Positions 7,662 to 14,218 of a stretch of 14,218 bases of DNA are shown here, piece after piece. Source of the stretch: an uncultured Collinsella sp. (GTDB lineage Bacteria > Actinomycetota > Coriobacteriia > Coriobacteriales > Coriobacteriaceae); assembly GCA_900541195.1 (NCBI GenBank), contig UQIY01000049.1, positions 1 to 14,218 on the forward strand. Reading direction: 5' to 3'. The notes under the pieces were generated by a model, which did not search any database, was not told the DNA's origin, and was given only the letters and a program-made list of their open reading frames with translations. Numbering within the stretch: position 1 is the first letter of the stretch; every line of letters begins with the position of its first letter. The position numbers and the translations under genes were made by a program.

Positions 7662-8168
7662 GTGGCCGAGCACGAGCACACCTGCGGGCACGAGCATTCG
7701 CACGGGCCGACCGGCGACGCGGGCTGCCGTTGCAGCGGCTCCGCCTCCGAGCTGGTCCGTTTTTCGGTCACTGCGCCCGACGACCTGCTGCGCCGCTTTG
7801 ACGAGCAGATCGCACGCCGCGGCGACGTGGCCAACCGCTCCGAGGCTGTACGCGACCTGATTCGCGCCTCGATTGCCAAGGAGCAGATGCGAACGCCCGA
7901 CGAGCAGGTCATCGGTTCGCTCACCATGATTTACGACCATCACACCGGCGACCTGACGCGCCGCCTGGACGAGGTGCAGCACGACTACACCGACGAGATC
8001 GTATCGACTATGCATGTGCACCTGGATCACCACAACTGCTTGGAGATTCTGGCGCTTAAGGGTCGCGGCGAGCGCGTCTACGAGCTGGCAGACCGTCTGC
8101 TGGGCCTGCGCGGGGTTAAACACGGCGAGCTCACCTGCGCCGCCACCGAGCAGAGCCTGGGGCTGTAA
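7662..8168 (+). CDS. nikR: Nickel-responsive regulator NikR with His/Cys-rich N-terminal extension
   Basis: A 168-residue NikR, a tetrameric repressor that binds DNA when loaded with nickel. Residues about 31-78 form the ribbon-helix-helix domain (LVRFSVTAPDDLLRRFDE, then NRSEAVRDLIR). Residues about 83-165 form the ACT-like nickel domain. The four high-affinity nickel ligands are in place as H107, H118, H120 and C126, with the same spacing as H76/H87/H89/C95 of the E. coli protein. Unusual is the roughly 30-residue N-terminal extension holding five His and four Cys, absent from classical NikR (about 133-148 residues). The start is GTG at 7662; no other start lies before the DNA-binding domain. 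There is no strong ribosome site, which fits coupling to the gene ending one base upstream. hypF follows after 29 bases in the same orientation. Targets probably include nickel uptake genes and perhaps its own operon. Confidence 0.95.
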   Translation: MAEHEHTCGHEHSHGPTGDAGCRCSGSASELVRFSVTAPDDLLRRFDEQIARRGDVANRSEAVRDLIRASIAKEQMRTPDEQVIGSLTMIYDHHTGDLTRRLDEVQHDYTDEIVSTMHVHLDHHNCLEILALKGRGERVYELADRLLGLRGVKHGELTCAATEQSLGL

Positions 8169-8197
8169 CAGCACACATTTCAATGAAGGAGGGTCGC

Positions 8198-10606
8198 ATG
8201 CGACATGCGCATATCCATGTAACGGGCATTGTGCAGGGTGTCGGCATGCGACCGTTTGTGTATCGCGAGGCCATGGCGCACGGCATTTGCGGCTGGGTGC
8301 TTAACGCGGGCGATGGCGTGCATATCGAAGCGCACGCTCCAAGCGAGTCGCTCGACAAATTTGTCGCCGCGCTTTCCGTGCATGCGCCCGCGGCGTCTCG
8401 CGTGGAGCATGTCGAGGTTGTGGACCTAGCGCCCGGCGACTGGAACGCCGCCAACGAGCAGGGTTTTCGCATTGTGGCGTCGCAGGATCAAACTGCCCAC
8501 ACGACGCTCATCTCGCCCGACATCGCCACATGCGACGACTGCCTGCGCGAGCTGTTCGACCCCGCCGACCGACGCTTTCATTATCCCTTTATCAACTGCA
8601 CCAATTGTGGACCGCGCTTTACCATCATTCGCTCGCTGCCCTATGACCGAGCGGCAACCTCGATGGATCGCTTTCCCATGTGCCCCACCTGCGCCGCAGA
8701 GTATGCCGACCCGCTCGATCGGCGGTTTCACGCGCAGCCCGATGCCTGCTTTGATTGCGGACCGCATATTACGTGGCGCGAGGCCAGCGATGCCATCATC
8801 GAACGCTGCGTCGAGCTGCTGGCAGGCGGCGGCATCGTCGCCGTCAAGGGTCTCGGTGGGTTCCACCTAGCCTGCGACGCCGCCAACGAACAGGCAGTGT
8901 GCGAGTTGCGCCGTCGCAAGCGTCGCAGCAACAAGCCGCTTGCCGTTATGGTGCGCAGTCTTGCCGACGCCGAGTGCCTATGTCACGTCGATGGCGTTGA
9001 GCGCAACCTGCTGGCCGGCAGTGTTCGTCCCATTGTGCTGCTGCGTCGCCGCGCAGCCGGCAACGACGTCCACAGCTCCCCCAACGCCCTCGAACTCGCG
9101 CCATCCGTCGCGCACGACTTGCCCGAGCTTGGCGTCATGCTCCCCTACACCCCGCTTCAACATTTGCTGCTCGCCGCAGCCGCAGCGCACGGTATGCGAG
9201 CACTCGTCATGACCAGCGGAAATCTGAGCGAAGAGCCCATCGAGACCGACGATGCCCTTGCATGGGAGCACCTTGTTGCCGCCGGCATCGCCGATGCGCT
9301 GCTCGGTAACGACCGCGCGATTCTGTCGCGCTACGACGACTCCGTGGTACGCGTAGTCGACGGGGTCGTCATGCCCGTGCGCCGCGCACGCGGATATGCG
9401 CCGCAGCCGCTGTCGTTGCCGGCGCTCGACAACGCCACGCCCTGTGTGCTCGCCTGCGGGCCGCAGCAAAAAGCCACGATCGCACTCACGCGCGAGGACA
9501 CCGACGGCCATATGGCCTGTTTTGTGTCGCAGCATATCGGCGATGTCGAAAACGGCGCGACTTTCGATGCTTGGAGCGCCGCGCGCTCGCGTCTGGAAAA
9601 CCTCTTTGACCTGGCGCCTGCCGCCCTGGCATGCGACATGCATCCCAGTTATCTGTCGAGCCAATGGGCGCGCGAGCAGGCACGGGAGCACAACCTGCCG
9701 CTTATCGAAGTCCAGCACCATCATGCGCACATCGCGAGCGTCATGGCAGAGGCGATTGCCGCAAGCCGGCTTGCGCCCGATGCGCGTGTCCTCGGCATCG
9801 CCTTCGACGGCACGGGTGCCGGCACTGATGGCACCATATGGGGCGGTGAGTTTCTTGTCGCCCGTCTCGCCGATTTTGAGCGCGTCGCGCATCTGCGCAC
9901 CTGGGCGCTTCCCGGTGGCGCCGCATCCGTACACGATGCCCGCCGCAACGCCTTTGCCCTGCTCAGCGAGCTCGACCTGCTCGAGCACCCGGGAGCCGCG
10001 GGGCTCTTGAACAGCCTTGACGAGCAGACGCGCAGCATAACGGCAACGATGATCGAGCGCGGCATCAACAGTCCGCGCACTAGCAGTATGGGTCGCCTAT
10101 TTGATGCCGCAGCCGCGATTTTGGGCATTTGCGGCCAGGCAACCTACGAGGGCGAACCCGCCATCGAGCTCGAAGCCGCCGCCTGGCACGCGCTCGACAG
10201 CGAAAGCACCTGTCCCACCGACAATATGGCCAGCTTTTCCGTAACCGAATCATCCCGTCCGGACGACTGCCATGTTCTGAACTCCAGACCGCTTATTAAG
10301 GCGCTTTTGGAGGGAACCAGGGCCGGCGTGCCCGCCGGCAGGCTCGCGCTCGACTTCCACGTCACCATCGCACACGCGTCGGCACGCATCGCAAGCGAGA
10401 TCTGCGCCCGTGAAGGCCTCGACACCGTCGCGCTCTCGGGCGGCGTGTTCATGAACCGACTTTTGCTCCAGCTCCTCACCCGTGAGCTTAAAAGCAGGGG
10501 TCTTACTGTCTTGGTTCCCCACTCCGTACCCGTCAATGACGGCTGCATCGCCTACGGTCAGGCGGCGGTCGCAAGCGCTCGTCTTGCACAGATTGCATCG
10601 CAGTAG
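8198..10606 (+). CDS. hypF: Carbamoyltransferase HypF (hydrogenase maturation)
   Basis: An 802-residue HypF, slightly longer than the usual 750 or so. It uses carbamoyl phosphate and ATP to carbamoylate the C-terminal Cys of HypE, the source of the cyanide ligands of [NiFe] hydrogenase. Domains in order are: acylphosphatase (about 1-90; VQGVGMRPF with R18, and N36); a double zinc finger with Cys pairs 112/115, 134/137, 162/165 and 184/187; a YrdC-like domain (about 200-380; KGLGGFHLACDA and SNKPLAVM); and a Kae1/TobZ-like domain (about 415-800) with HHHAH metal ligands at 507-511, AFDGTGAGTDG, and GGVFMN at 748-753. The start at 8198 is taken because AAGGAGG lies five bases upstream; an ATG at 8183 overlaps that site and lacks one of its own. 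It follows nikR by 29 bases. All expected motifs are intact. Confidence 0.97.
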   Translation: MRHAHIHVTGIVQGVGMRPFVYREAMAHGICGWVLNAGDGVHIEAHAPSESLDKFVAALSVHAPAASRVEHVEVVDLAPGDWNAANEQGFRIVASQDQTAHTTLISPDIATCDDCLRELFDPADRRFHYPFINCTNCGPRFTIIRSLPYDRAATSMDRFPMCPTCAAEYADPLDRRFHAQPDACFDCGPHITWREASDAIIERCVELLAGGGIVAVKGLGGFHLACDAANEQAVCELRRRKRRSNKPLAVMVRSLADAECLCHVDGVERNLLAGSVRPIVLLRRRAAGNDVHSSPNALELAPSVAHDLPELGVMLPYTPLQHLLLAAAAAHGMRALVMTSGNLSEEPIETDDALAWEHLVAAGIADALLGNDRAILSRYDDSVVRVVDGVVMPVRRARGYAPQPLSLPALDNATPCVLACGPQQKATIALTREDTDGHMACFVSQHIGDVENGATFDAWSAARSRLENLFDLAPAALACDMHPSYLSSQWAREQAREHNLPLIEVQHHHAHIASVMAEAIAASRLAPDARVLGIAFDGTGAGTDGTIWGGEFLVARLADFERVAHLRTWALPGGAASVHDARRNAFALLSELDLLEHPGAAGLLNSLDEQTRSITATMIERGINSPRTSSMGRLFDAAAAILGICGQATYEGEPAIELEAAAWHALDSESTCPTDNMASFSVTESSRPDDCHVLNSRPLIKALLEGTRAGVPAGRLALDFHVTIAHASARIASEICAREGLDTVALSGGVFMNRLLLQLLTRELKSRGLTVLVPHSVPVNDGCIAYGQAAVASARLAQIASQ

Positions 10607-10740
10607 CTCGCCCTCACACGCCGCTGTGCCCAGCCGTCTCACAGGCGTAACGCGTTTGCCCGCAAACCCCGCGAGCGCTACCATCAACTGATGGATTATT
10701 GAGCGCCTATCCAGCGCAAAGCGTCTAAAAGGGGAACAAT
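10607..10740 (+). promoter_or_regulatory. hypF-hypC spacer with palindrome and possible internal promoter
   Basis: This 134-base spacer is long for the operon. It holds TTGCCC at 10656-10661 and TACCAT at 10679-10684 with 17 bases between, a moderate promoter match, so hypCDE may have a second promoter. GTTTG/CAAAC around CCCG forms a small hairpin inside it. CCATCAACTGATGG (10681-10694) is a perfect five-base inverted repeat around AACT and could be an operator. AAAAGGGGA just before the hypC ATG is its ribosome site. Confidence 0.35.
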
Positions 10741-11001
10741 ATGTGCCTTGCCGTTCCCGGTAAAGTAGTCAAACGCGACGACGACCTCAAGGCCACCGTC
10801 GACATGATGGGCATCGAGCGCCCCGTGTCGCTACGACTCGTGCCGACGGCGCAGGTTGGCGACTATATTCTCGTACACGCCGGCTTTGGCATCCAGATCG
10901 TCGACGAGCAGGAAGCGCAAGAAACGCTCGAGCTCGTTAATGCCATGACCGAACTGGCCGAAGAAGACCAACTGGCCAGCAACCCGGCCGAGGCATACTA
11001 G
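10741..11001 (+). CDS. hypC: Hydrogenase maturation chaperone HypC/HybG family
   Basis: An 86-residue HypC, the usual size. It opens with the hallmark MCLAVPGKV, in which C2 binds iron and contacts both HypD and the hydrogenase large-subunit precursor. The OB-like core (VDMMGIERPVSLRLV, VGDYILVHAGFGIQIVDEQEA) is complete and the acidic C-terminal helix is typical. Together with HypD it carries the Fe(CN)2CO moiety during assembly and delivers it to the active-site pocket. A strong AAAAGGGGA site precedes the ATG at 10741. Its TAG stop overlaps the GTG start of hypD by one base (TAGTG), indicating translational coupling between the two partners that form one complex. Confidence 0.97.
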   Translation: MCLAVPGKVVKRDDDLKATVDMMGIERPVSLRLVPTAQVGDYILVHAGFGIQIVDEQEAQETLELVNAMTELAEEDQLASNPAEAY

Positions 11002-12113
11002 TGGCGGCCGGACAGCCGGCTCGCTCCGGTATCGACTTTTCGGCATTTCGCGATTCCAAGCTGGCCCGCGAGCTCATCGAACGCATCCATGAACTCGTCG
11101 GCGACCGCACCATCAACCTTATGGAAGTCTGCGGCACGCACACCGTGAGCATCGGCCGCTATGGCTTTCGCTCCATTATGCCGGCCGGGCTCAAGCTGCT
11201 GAGCGGACCGGGCTGCCCCGTCTGCGTTACCGCCAACCGCGACATCGACCACGCGATCGCGCTCGCCAACATAGACGGCGCCATCATCACCACCTTTGGC
11301 GACATGATGCGCGTGCCCGGATCGTCCACCTCGCTCGCTGCGCAAAAGGCGGCCGGGCGCGACATCCGCATCGTCTACTCCCCGCTCGACGCGCTCGACA
11401 TTGCCGGGCAGAACCCCGATCGTCCGGTCATTTTTATGGGCGTGGGCTTTGAGACCACGACGCCCACCATCGCCGCCGCCATCTTGGAGGCCGAGGCGCG
11501 CGGACTTTTGAACTTCTCGGTCTATTGCGCCCACAAGACCACGCCGCCGGCGTTGCGCGCCATCGCCAACGACCCCGAGACCGCCATCGACGGCTTTATC
11601 CTGCCGGGCCACGTCGCCACCATCACGGGCTTGGCGCCCTTTAGCTTTTTGGTCGACGAATTCAATACCCCGGGTGTGGTCACGGGATTTGAGCCTGTCG
11701 ATATCCTGCAGGGCATCTGCATGCTGGTCCAGATGGTTGTCGAGGGCAGGCCCGCGATTGACAACGCCTACCGCCGTGGCGTCAACGCAGACGGCAACCC
11801 CGTGGCGCGCCAGCTGGTCGAGCAGGTGTTTGAGCCATGCGACACCACGTGGCGCGGGCTGGGGCCGATTGCCAACTCGGGCCTTTCCATCCGCCCCGAG
11901 TTCTCGCGCTTTGATGCCCGCGCTCGCTTTGACGTGCCCGTTGAGGAGACGGTCAAGCCGCGTGGGTGCCGCTGCGGCGACGTGCTGCGCGGGGCCATTA
12001 CGCCGAGCAGCTGCCCGCTCTTTGGCCGCACCTGCACGCCCGAGCACCCCGTCGGCCCGTGCATGGTGAGCTCCGAGGGCAGCTGCGCGGCGTACTACCG
12101 CTACCGCGACTAG
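11001..12113 (+). CDS. hypD: Hydrogenase maturation Fe-S protein HypD
   Basis: A 370-residue HypD, the scaffold on which the Fe(CN)2CO group is built with HypC and HypE. The conserved motifs are all visible: MEVCGTHT (C44), GPGCPVC (C72 and C75, thiol redox pair), GVGFETTTP, and LPGHVATITG. The C-terminal cysteines that hold the [4Fe-4S] cluster and neighbouring thiols lie at 323, 325, 338, 345, 354 and 362. The start is GTG at 11001, overlapping the hypC stop by one base; the first 10 residues are variable and the HypD fold begins by residue 12 (DFSAFRDSKLARELI). No ribosome site of note is visible, as expected for a coupled start. The order hypC-hypD-hypE is the common bacterial arrangement. 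Confidence 0.97.
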   Translation: MAAGQPARSGIDFSAFRDSKLARELIERIHELVGDRTINLMEVCGTHTVSIGRYGFRSIMPAGLKLLSGPGCPVCVTANRDIDHAIALANIDGAIITTFGDMMRVPGSSTSLAAQKAAGRDIRIVYSPLDALDIAGQNPDRPVIFMGVGFETTTPTIAAAILEAEARGLLNFSVYCAHKTTPPALRAIANDPETAIDGFILPGHVATITGLAPFSFLVDEFNTPGVVTGFEPVDILQGICMLVQMVVEGRPAIDNAYRRGVNADGNPVARQLVEQVFEPCDTTWRGLGPIANSGLSIRPEFSRFDARARFDVPVEETVKPRGCRCGDVLRGAITPSSCPLFGRTCTPEHPVGPCMVSSEGSCAAYYRYRD

Positions 12114-12161
12114 TCCGGACGCACCCGCACACCGGCACCACCCACGATTGGAGTTTTGGAT

Positions 12162-13196
12162 ATGTCCCATAGCACCACCGATAGCACCGTCCTGTTGGGC
12201 CACGGCTCTGGCGGTCAGATGATGAAACGCATCATCGATGAGGTCTTTTTGGATGCCTTTGGGTCGCCCGAGCTGCTCGAGGGCAACGACGCCGGCGTCG
12301 CCGCGCTGCCCGCGAGCGGGCGCGTCGCTATGTCGACCGACAGCTTTGTAGTCTCGCCGCAGTTCTTCCCCGGTGGCAACATCGGCCGCCTTGCCGTGTG
12401 CGGAACCGTCAACGACGTCGCGACCTCGGGCGCCAACGTGCGCTACCTGTCGTGCGGCTTTATCCTCGAAGAGGGCTATCCCATGGATAAGCTCCGCCAG
12501 ATTGTGCAAACGATGGCCGAGACGGCGCGCGAGGCGGGCGTGTCCATAATCACGGGCGACACCAAGGTGGTCGAGCGCGGCGGGGCCGACGGCGTCTACA
12601 TCAATACCGCCGGCGTGGGCGAGGTTCCCACGGGCGTGGCGCTCAGCGGCGCCAACTGCCAGCCCGGCGATGTCATCCTGGTGTCGGGTACGTTGGGCGA
12701 CCACGGCATCGCCATCATGAGCCAGCGCGAGGGCCTGGCGTTTTCGAGCACGATAGAAAGCGACGCCGCGCCGCTCAACCACCTGATTGCCGACGTTCTG
12801 GCCGCAGCGCCCGGCACGCGCTGCTTTCGCGACCCCACGCGCGGTGGCCTGGCGTCCACGCTCAACGAGTTTGCCCAGGCAAGCGGTGTTGCCATGGAGG
12901 TTGACGAGGATGCCGTGCCCGTGCGTCCCGACGTGCAGGCCGCCTGCGAGATGCTCGGCTACGATGTGCTGCAGGTGGCAAACGAGGGCAAGATGGTCGC
13001 CGTGGTGCCGGCCGAGCAAGCCGATGCCGCGCTGAGCGCCATGCGCGCCGCCCGCTACGGCGAGAATGCCGCCATCATCGGTCGCGTGCTGCCGCTTGCC
13101 GAGGGTGCCCGTCCCGCTGTGCGCGTGCGCACCGGCTGGGACTCGACCCGTATCCTCGACATGCTCGTGGGAGAGCAGCTGCCGAGAATTTGCTAG
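12162..13196 (+). CDS. hypE: Hydrogenase maturation protein HypE (carbamoyl dehydratase)
   Basis: A 344-residue HypE of the PurM/AIR-synthetase superfamily. It receives a carbamoyl group from HypF on its C-terminal Cys and dehydrates it with ATP to a thiocyanate, then passes cyanide to HypC-HypD. The N-terminal nucleotide part shows LLGHGSGGQMM (G13-G18), EGNDAGV and STDSFVV. The central part has GGNIGRLAVCGTVNDVATSGA and ITGDTKVVERG; the later part has RDPTRGGLAST. The protein ends in the hallmark PRIC with C344 as the modified residue. The start at 12162 has GGAG eight bases upstream; a TTG at 12156 is less likely. It lies 48 bases after hypD in the same operon. Confidence 0.97.
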   Translation: MSHSTTDSTVLLGHGSGGQMMKRIIDEVFLDAFGSPELLEGNDAGVAALPASGRVAMSTDSFVVSPQFFPGGNIGRLAVCGTVNDVATSGANVRYLSCGFILEEGYPMDKLRQIVQTMAETAREAGVSIITGDTKVVERGGADGVYINTAGVGEVPTGVALSGANCQPGDVILVSGTLGDHGIAIMSQREGLAFSSTIESDAAPLNHLIADVLAAAPGTRCFRDPTRGGLASTLNEFAQASGVAMEVDEDAVPVRPDVQAACEMLGYDVLQVANEGKMVAVVPAEQADAALSAMRAARYGENAAIIGRVLPLAEGARPAVRVRTGWDSTRILDMLVGEQLPRIC

Positions 13197-13319
13197 GGCG
13201 GAACCGCACGGTCGGCGCGATGCGGCTTGGTATCCCTGGAGATGTTCAGATTCCAAGCACGCCCAACGCGGAAGCCCAGTATTATGAGGTGCGTTTTAAA
13301 TCCAATGACGGGAGCTTTC

Positions 13320-13988
13320 ATGGCAGCAGCTTTTTCCCATGTGATCTTCGACCTGGACGGCACCATCCTCAACACGCTCGAGGACTTGGCAGCCGCCGGC
13401 AACCATACCTGCGAGACGCACGGCTGGCCCACGTTTGCCGTCGACGAGTACCGCTACAAGGTGGGAAACGGCATGCTCAAGCTGGTTGAGCGTTTTATGC
13501 CTGCCGAGTATGCGGGCGACGGCCGTATGTTTGAGCAGACGCTTGCCGAGTTTAGGGCTTACTACGGCGAGCACAAGGAGGACCACACCGCCCCCTATGC
13601 CGGCACGATTGAGATGCTCGACCGCCTGCGTGCCGCGGGCGTGCAGCTTGCCGTGCTCACCAACAAGGACCACGTCTCGGCGGCTCCGCTTATCGAGAAG
13701 TATTTTGGTTCCGAACGCTTTGCGCTGGTACAGGGCCGTGTCGATGCGTTTCCGCCCAAGCCCGAAGCACCCGTCACGCTGCATGTGATGGAGGAGCTGG
13801 GCGCCGATCCGGCAACCACGCTCTATGTGGGCGATTCCAATGTCGATATCCTGACCGGCCACAACGCCGGCCTTAAGAGCGCGGGCGTCAGCTGGGGCTT
13901 CCGCGGCCGCGCAGAGCTGGAGGCCGCCGGCGCCGACTACGTGGTGGATAGCCAGGCAGAGCTCGCGGCGCTGATTCTGGGCGAGTAA
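13320..13988 (+). CDS. HAD-superfamily phosphatase (phosphoglycolate phosphatase-like)
   Basis: A 222-residue HAD subfamily IA hydrolase. Motif I is FDLDGTILNT (nucleophile D11, acid/base D13), motif II is VLTNK (T114), the motif III lysine is K147 in FPPKPEAP, and motif IV is YVGDSNVDI (D172 and D176). The helical cap lies between residues about 16 and 85. The family includes Gph, which removes phosphate from 2-phosphoglycolate, but the substrate cannot be told from the sequence, so no symbol is given. The start at 13320 has GGGAG five bases upstream; in-frame ATGs at 13227 and 13305 add unconserved residues. It sits 123 bases after hypE without a visible terminator. A TATTAT at 13280-13285 could be its own -10 although no good -35 accompanies it. 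A role in hydrogenase maturation is not implied. Confidence 0.94.
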   Translation: MAAAFSHVIFDLDGTILNTLEDLAAAGNHTCETHGWPTFAVDEYRYKVGNGMLKLVERFMPAEYAGDGRMFEQTLAEFRAYYGEHKEDHTAPYAGTIEMLDRLRAAGVQLAVLTNKDHVSAAPLIEKYFGSERFALVQGRVDAFPPKPEAPVTLHVMEELGADPATTLYVGDSNVDILTGHNAGLKSAGVSWGFRGRAELEAAGADYVVDSQAELAALILGE

Positions 13989-14218
13989 CCGCTCATCCCT
14001 CCCACGGGCAGCTAATGTGGGACGGGACTCTTTTAGCTGCCCCCGCACCAAAGAAGTGTCCCCAACTGCCGGCAGAAAAGGAACCTCCCCAACTGCCGCC
14101 TTCGGCAGCGATGGCAACGCCACAGGCACAAGTGCCACTTTAGGCCAGCCAAGGGAACGCCGTTGTTTTGGCAACGACAGCGAAAGCCCGCCAGAGCGAG
14201 CAAGGTGCCTTGAAACAA
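13989..14218. repeat. Non-coding region dense in inverted and direct repeats
   Basis: I see no convincing gene in these 230 bases. GGGCAGCTAA (14006-14015) and TTAGCTGCCC (14033-14042) form a perfect ten-base inverted repeat around a 17-base loop. TCCCCAACTGCCG occurs twice (14059-14071 and 14086-14098), 27 bases apart. Each copy runs into its own hairpin: CTGCCGGCAG at 14066-14075, and CTGCCG-CCTT-CGGCAG at 14093-14108. Further hairpins are GGCAC-AA-GTGCC (14125-14136) and CGTTG/CAACG (about 14162-14177). None has a following T-run, so these are unlikely to be ordinary terminators; a dispersed intergenic repeat or a decayed mobile element end is more likely. Confidence 0.55.

Noticed and set aside
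10998..13256. 752-residue open frame on the minus strand opposite hypD and hypE
   Set aside because: It lies antisense to two clearly conserved genes, has a low-complexity composition rich in Gly, His, Arg and Ala, and shows no recognisable domain; long antisense frames are common in GC-rich DNA.
13296..14174. 292-residue minus-strand open frame over the HAD gene
   Set aside because: It is antisense to a HAD phosphatase with all four motifs intact and shows no domain of its own.

Overview
The window reads as high-GC Gram-positive DNA, most likely a gut Coriobacteriia genome of the Collinsella type. This rests on the overall GC richness, codon use, the GHKL/LytTR two-component pair, the large mosaic secreted surface protein and the compact nickel/hydrogenase-maturation operon. 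The genus is a judgement from recognition, not from a search. Bases 1-27 are not genomic: they are the 3' part of a Nextera adapter ending in the Tn5 mosaic end, so the window starts at an untrimmed contig end.

Layout. (1) 28-3856, minus strand: one very large secreted surface protein whose 3' end is lost at the contig end. It has a signal peptide, a right-handed beta-helix, and then Ig-like/MBG-type repeats mixed with Cys/His modules. (2) 4099-6098, plus strand: a LytTR response regulator and a GHKL sensor kinase overlapping by one base. The kinase frame is broken by an in-frame amber codon at residue 103. (3) 6159-6734, minus strand: a protein with a degenerate uracil-DNA-glycosylase-like outline, divergent from thioredoxin trxA (6871-7191). 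A strong intrinsic terminator lies at 7302-7339. (4) 7412-13196, plus strand: a nickel/[NiFe]-hydrogenase maturation cluster made of a small His/Glu-rich protein, nikR with a His/Cys-rich N-terminal extension, hypF, hypC, hypD and hypE. (5) 13320-13988: a HAD-family phosphatase. (6) 13989-14218: non-coding DNA dense in inverted and direct repeats, probably a repeat family.

How the genes work together. HypF and HypE make the cyanide ligand from carbamoyl phosphate, and HypC and HypD assemble the Fe(CN)2CO unit for [NiFe] hydrogenase. NikR is the nickel-responsive repressor that would tune nickel supply to this demand. hypA and hypB, the usual nickel-insertion genes, are absent from this stretch. 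The most interesting candidate for an undescribed component is the 82-residue protein encoded one base upstream of nikR. It carries a His-Glu-x-x-His-x-x-x-His helix and looks like a metal-binding partner of NikR or a nickel chaperone or store. This is an inference from sequence and position only.
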